Part shown: one piece after another, positions 63,861-64,000 of the stretch | Numbering within the stretch: the stretch's first letter is position 1 | Layout: the number at the start of each line of letters is the position of its first letter | Assembly: GCA_913774625.1 (NCBI GenBank) | Contig: CAJYHL010000014.1 | Span: 25,850 to 89,849 of the forward strand | Direction of reading: 5' to 3' | Length of the DNA: 64,000 nucleotides | DNA from: an uncultured Acidovorax sp. | GTDB taxonomy: Bacteria > Pseudomonadota > Gammaproteobacteria > Burkholderiales > Burkholderiaceae_C | Made by a program: the position numbers and the translations under genes | Notes under the pieces: model-generated | Seen by the model: the letters and a program-made list of their open reading frames with translations, nothing else | What the model was told of the DNA's origin: nothing | Database searches by the model: none

Positions 63861-64000
63861 TCAGAACGTGTTGACGATCTCGCAGGGGATCGCGTTGGAG
63901 CGCAATCGGGATGAGTGGATGCCTCGGATGCGCCGCATGGGCTGGTGCCCATGCAAGCAGCCGGGGCGTCCAATCGCCCGATTTCGCTCCAACCCGAAGG
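63861..64000. repeat. Structured palindromic intergenic element with nested hairpins (cut by window edge)
   Basis: Starts with AGAACGTGTTGACGAT, as after the stops of gspK and the 29.2 kb lipoprotein. Then three nested stems: P1 GTTGGAGCGCAATCGGG (63894) with CCCGATTTCGCTCCAAC (63977), one mismatch in 17; P2 GGATGCGCC (63926) with GGGGCGTCC (63963); P3 GCATGGGC, loop TGGT, GCCCATGC (63935-63954). No gene was recognised here. Confidence 0.65.

Overview
The window is a chromosomal segment of a high-GC (roughly two thirds G+C) Gram-negative bacterium. Gene content and order point to Burkholderiales, most likely the family Comamonadaceae (an Acidovorax/Delftia-like organism). The evidence is the dusB-fis pair, the yqgE-ruvX-pyrR-pyrB chain followed by a catalytically dead dihydroorotase homologue, Omp32-like porins, a pilGHIJ-pilL chemosensory cluster behind a rubredoxin gene, and several families of short interspersed intergenic repeats. 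This is inference from protein features and not from a database search.

Layout. 1-8.4 kb: an OprB-type porin, a YqaA-family membrane protein, dusB-fis, purH, and a leftward thiD-hemL-acyltransferase run. 8.4-18.7 kb: rubredoxin, then the Chp/Pil chemosensory system (pilG, pilH, pilI, pilJ and a 2044-residue pilL/chpA hybrid kinase) that normally controls type IV pili. 18.7-25.1 kb: photolyase, then the tightly overlapping yqgE-ruvX-pyrR-pyrB-pyrX genes and a lysophospholipid acyltransferase. 25.2-29.1 kb: a divergent ferric-iron-type ABC ATPase and fused permease, and a luciferase-like monooxygenase. 29.2-34.4 kb: two related Gly-rich lipoproteins on either side of a LuxR-type regulator. 34.6-45.2 kb: a type II secretion cluster, gspG-H-I-J-K-L-M-N-D-E leftward with a short gspC divergent from gspG; gspF is not in the window. 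45.2-48.3 kb: cobC, cobS and ilvA, the last with a terminator-like leader. 48.6-52.4 kb: osmC, coq7 and two general porins. 52.7-59.7 kb: a dpp/opp-type peptide ABC transporter with an M20 hydrolase inside the operon. 59.8-64 kb: a DoxX protein, a 5'-nucleotidase lipoprotein and an HPP-CBS membrane protein, ending in a highly structured palindromic element cut by the window edge.

Most of the window is conserved housekeeping and envelope biology. The less-described material is in the intergenic DNA. One dispersed hairpin element (three copies) shows compensatory stem changes, and one copy sits inside the type II secretion operon. A second family carries an ATAGCT...GCG...AGCGC pattern. A third motif abuts stop codons and also leads into a nested-hairpin element at the right edge. 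There is also a probable attenuator upstream of ilvA and a set of palindromes upstream of the major porin. No tRNA, rRNA, CRISPR array or intact insertion sequence was recognised.
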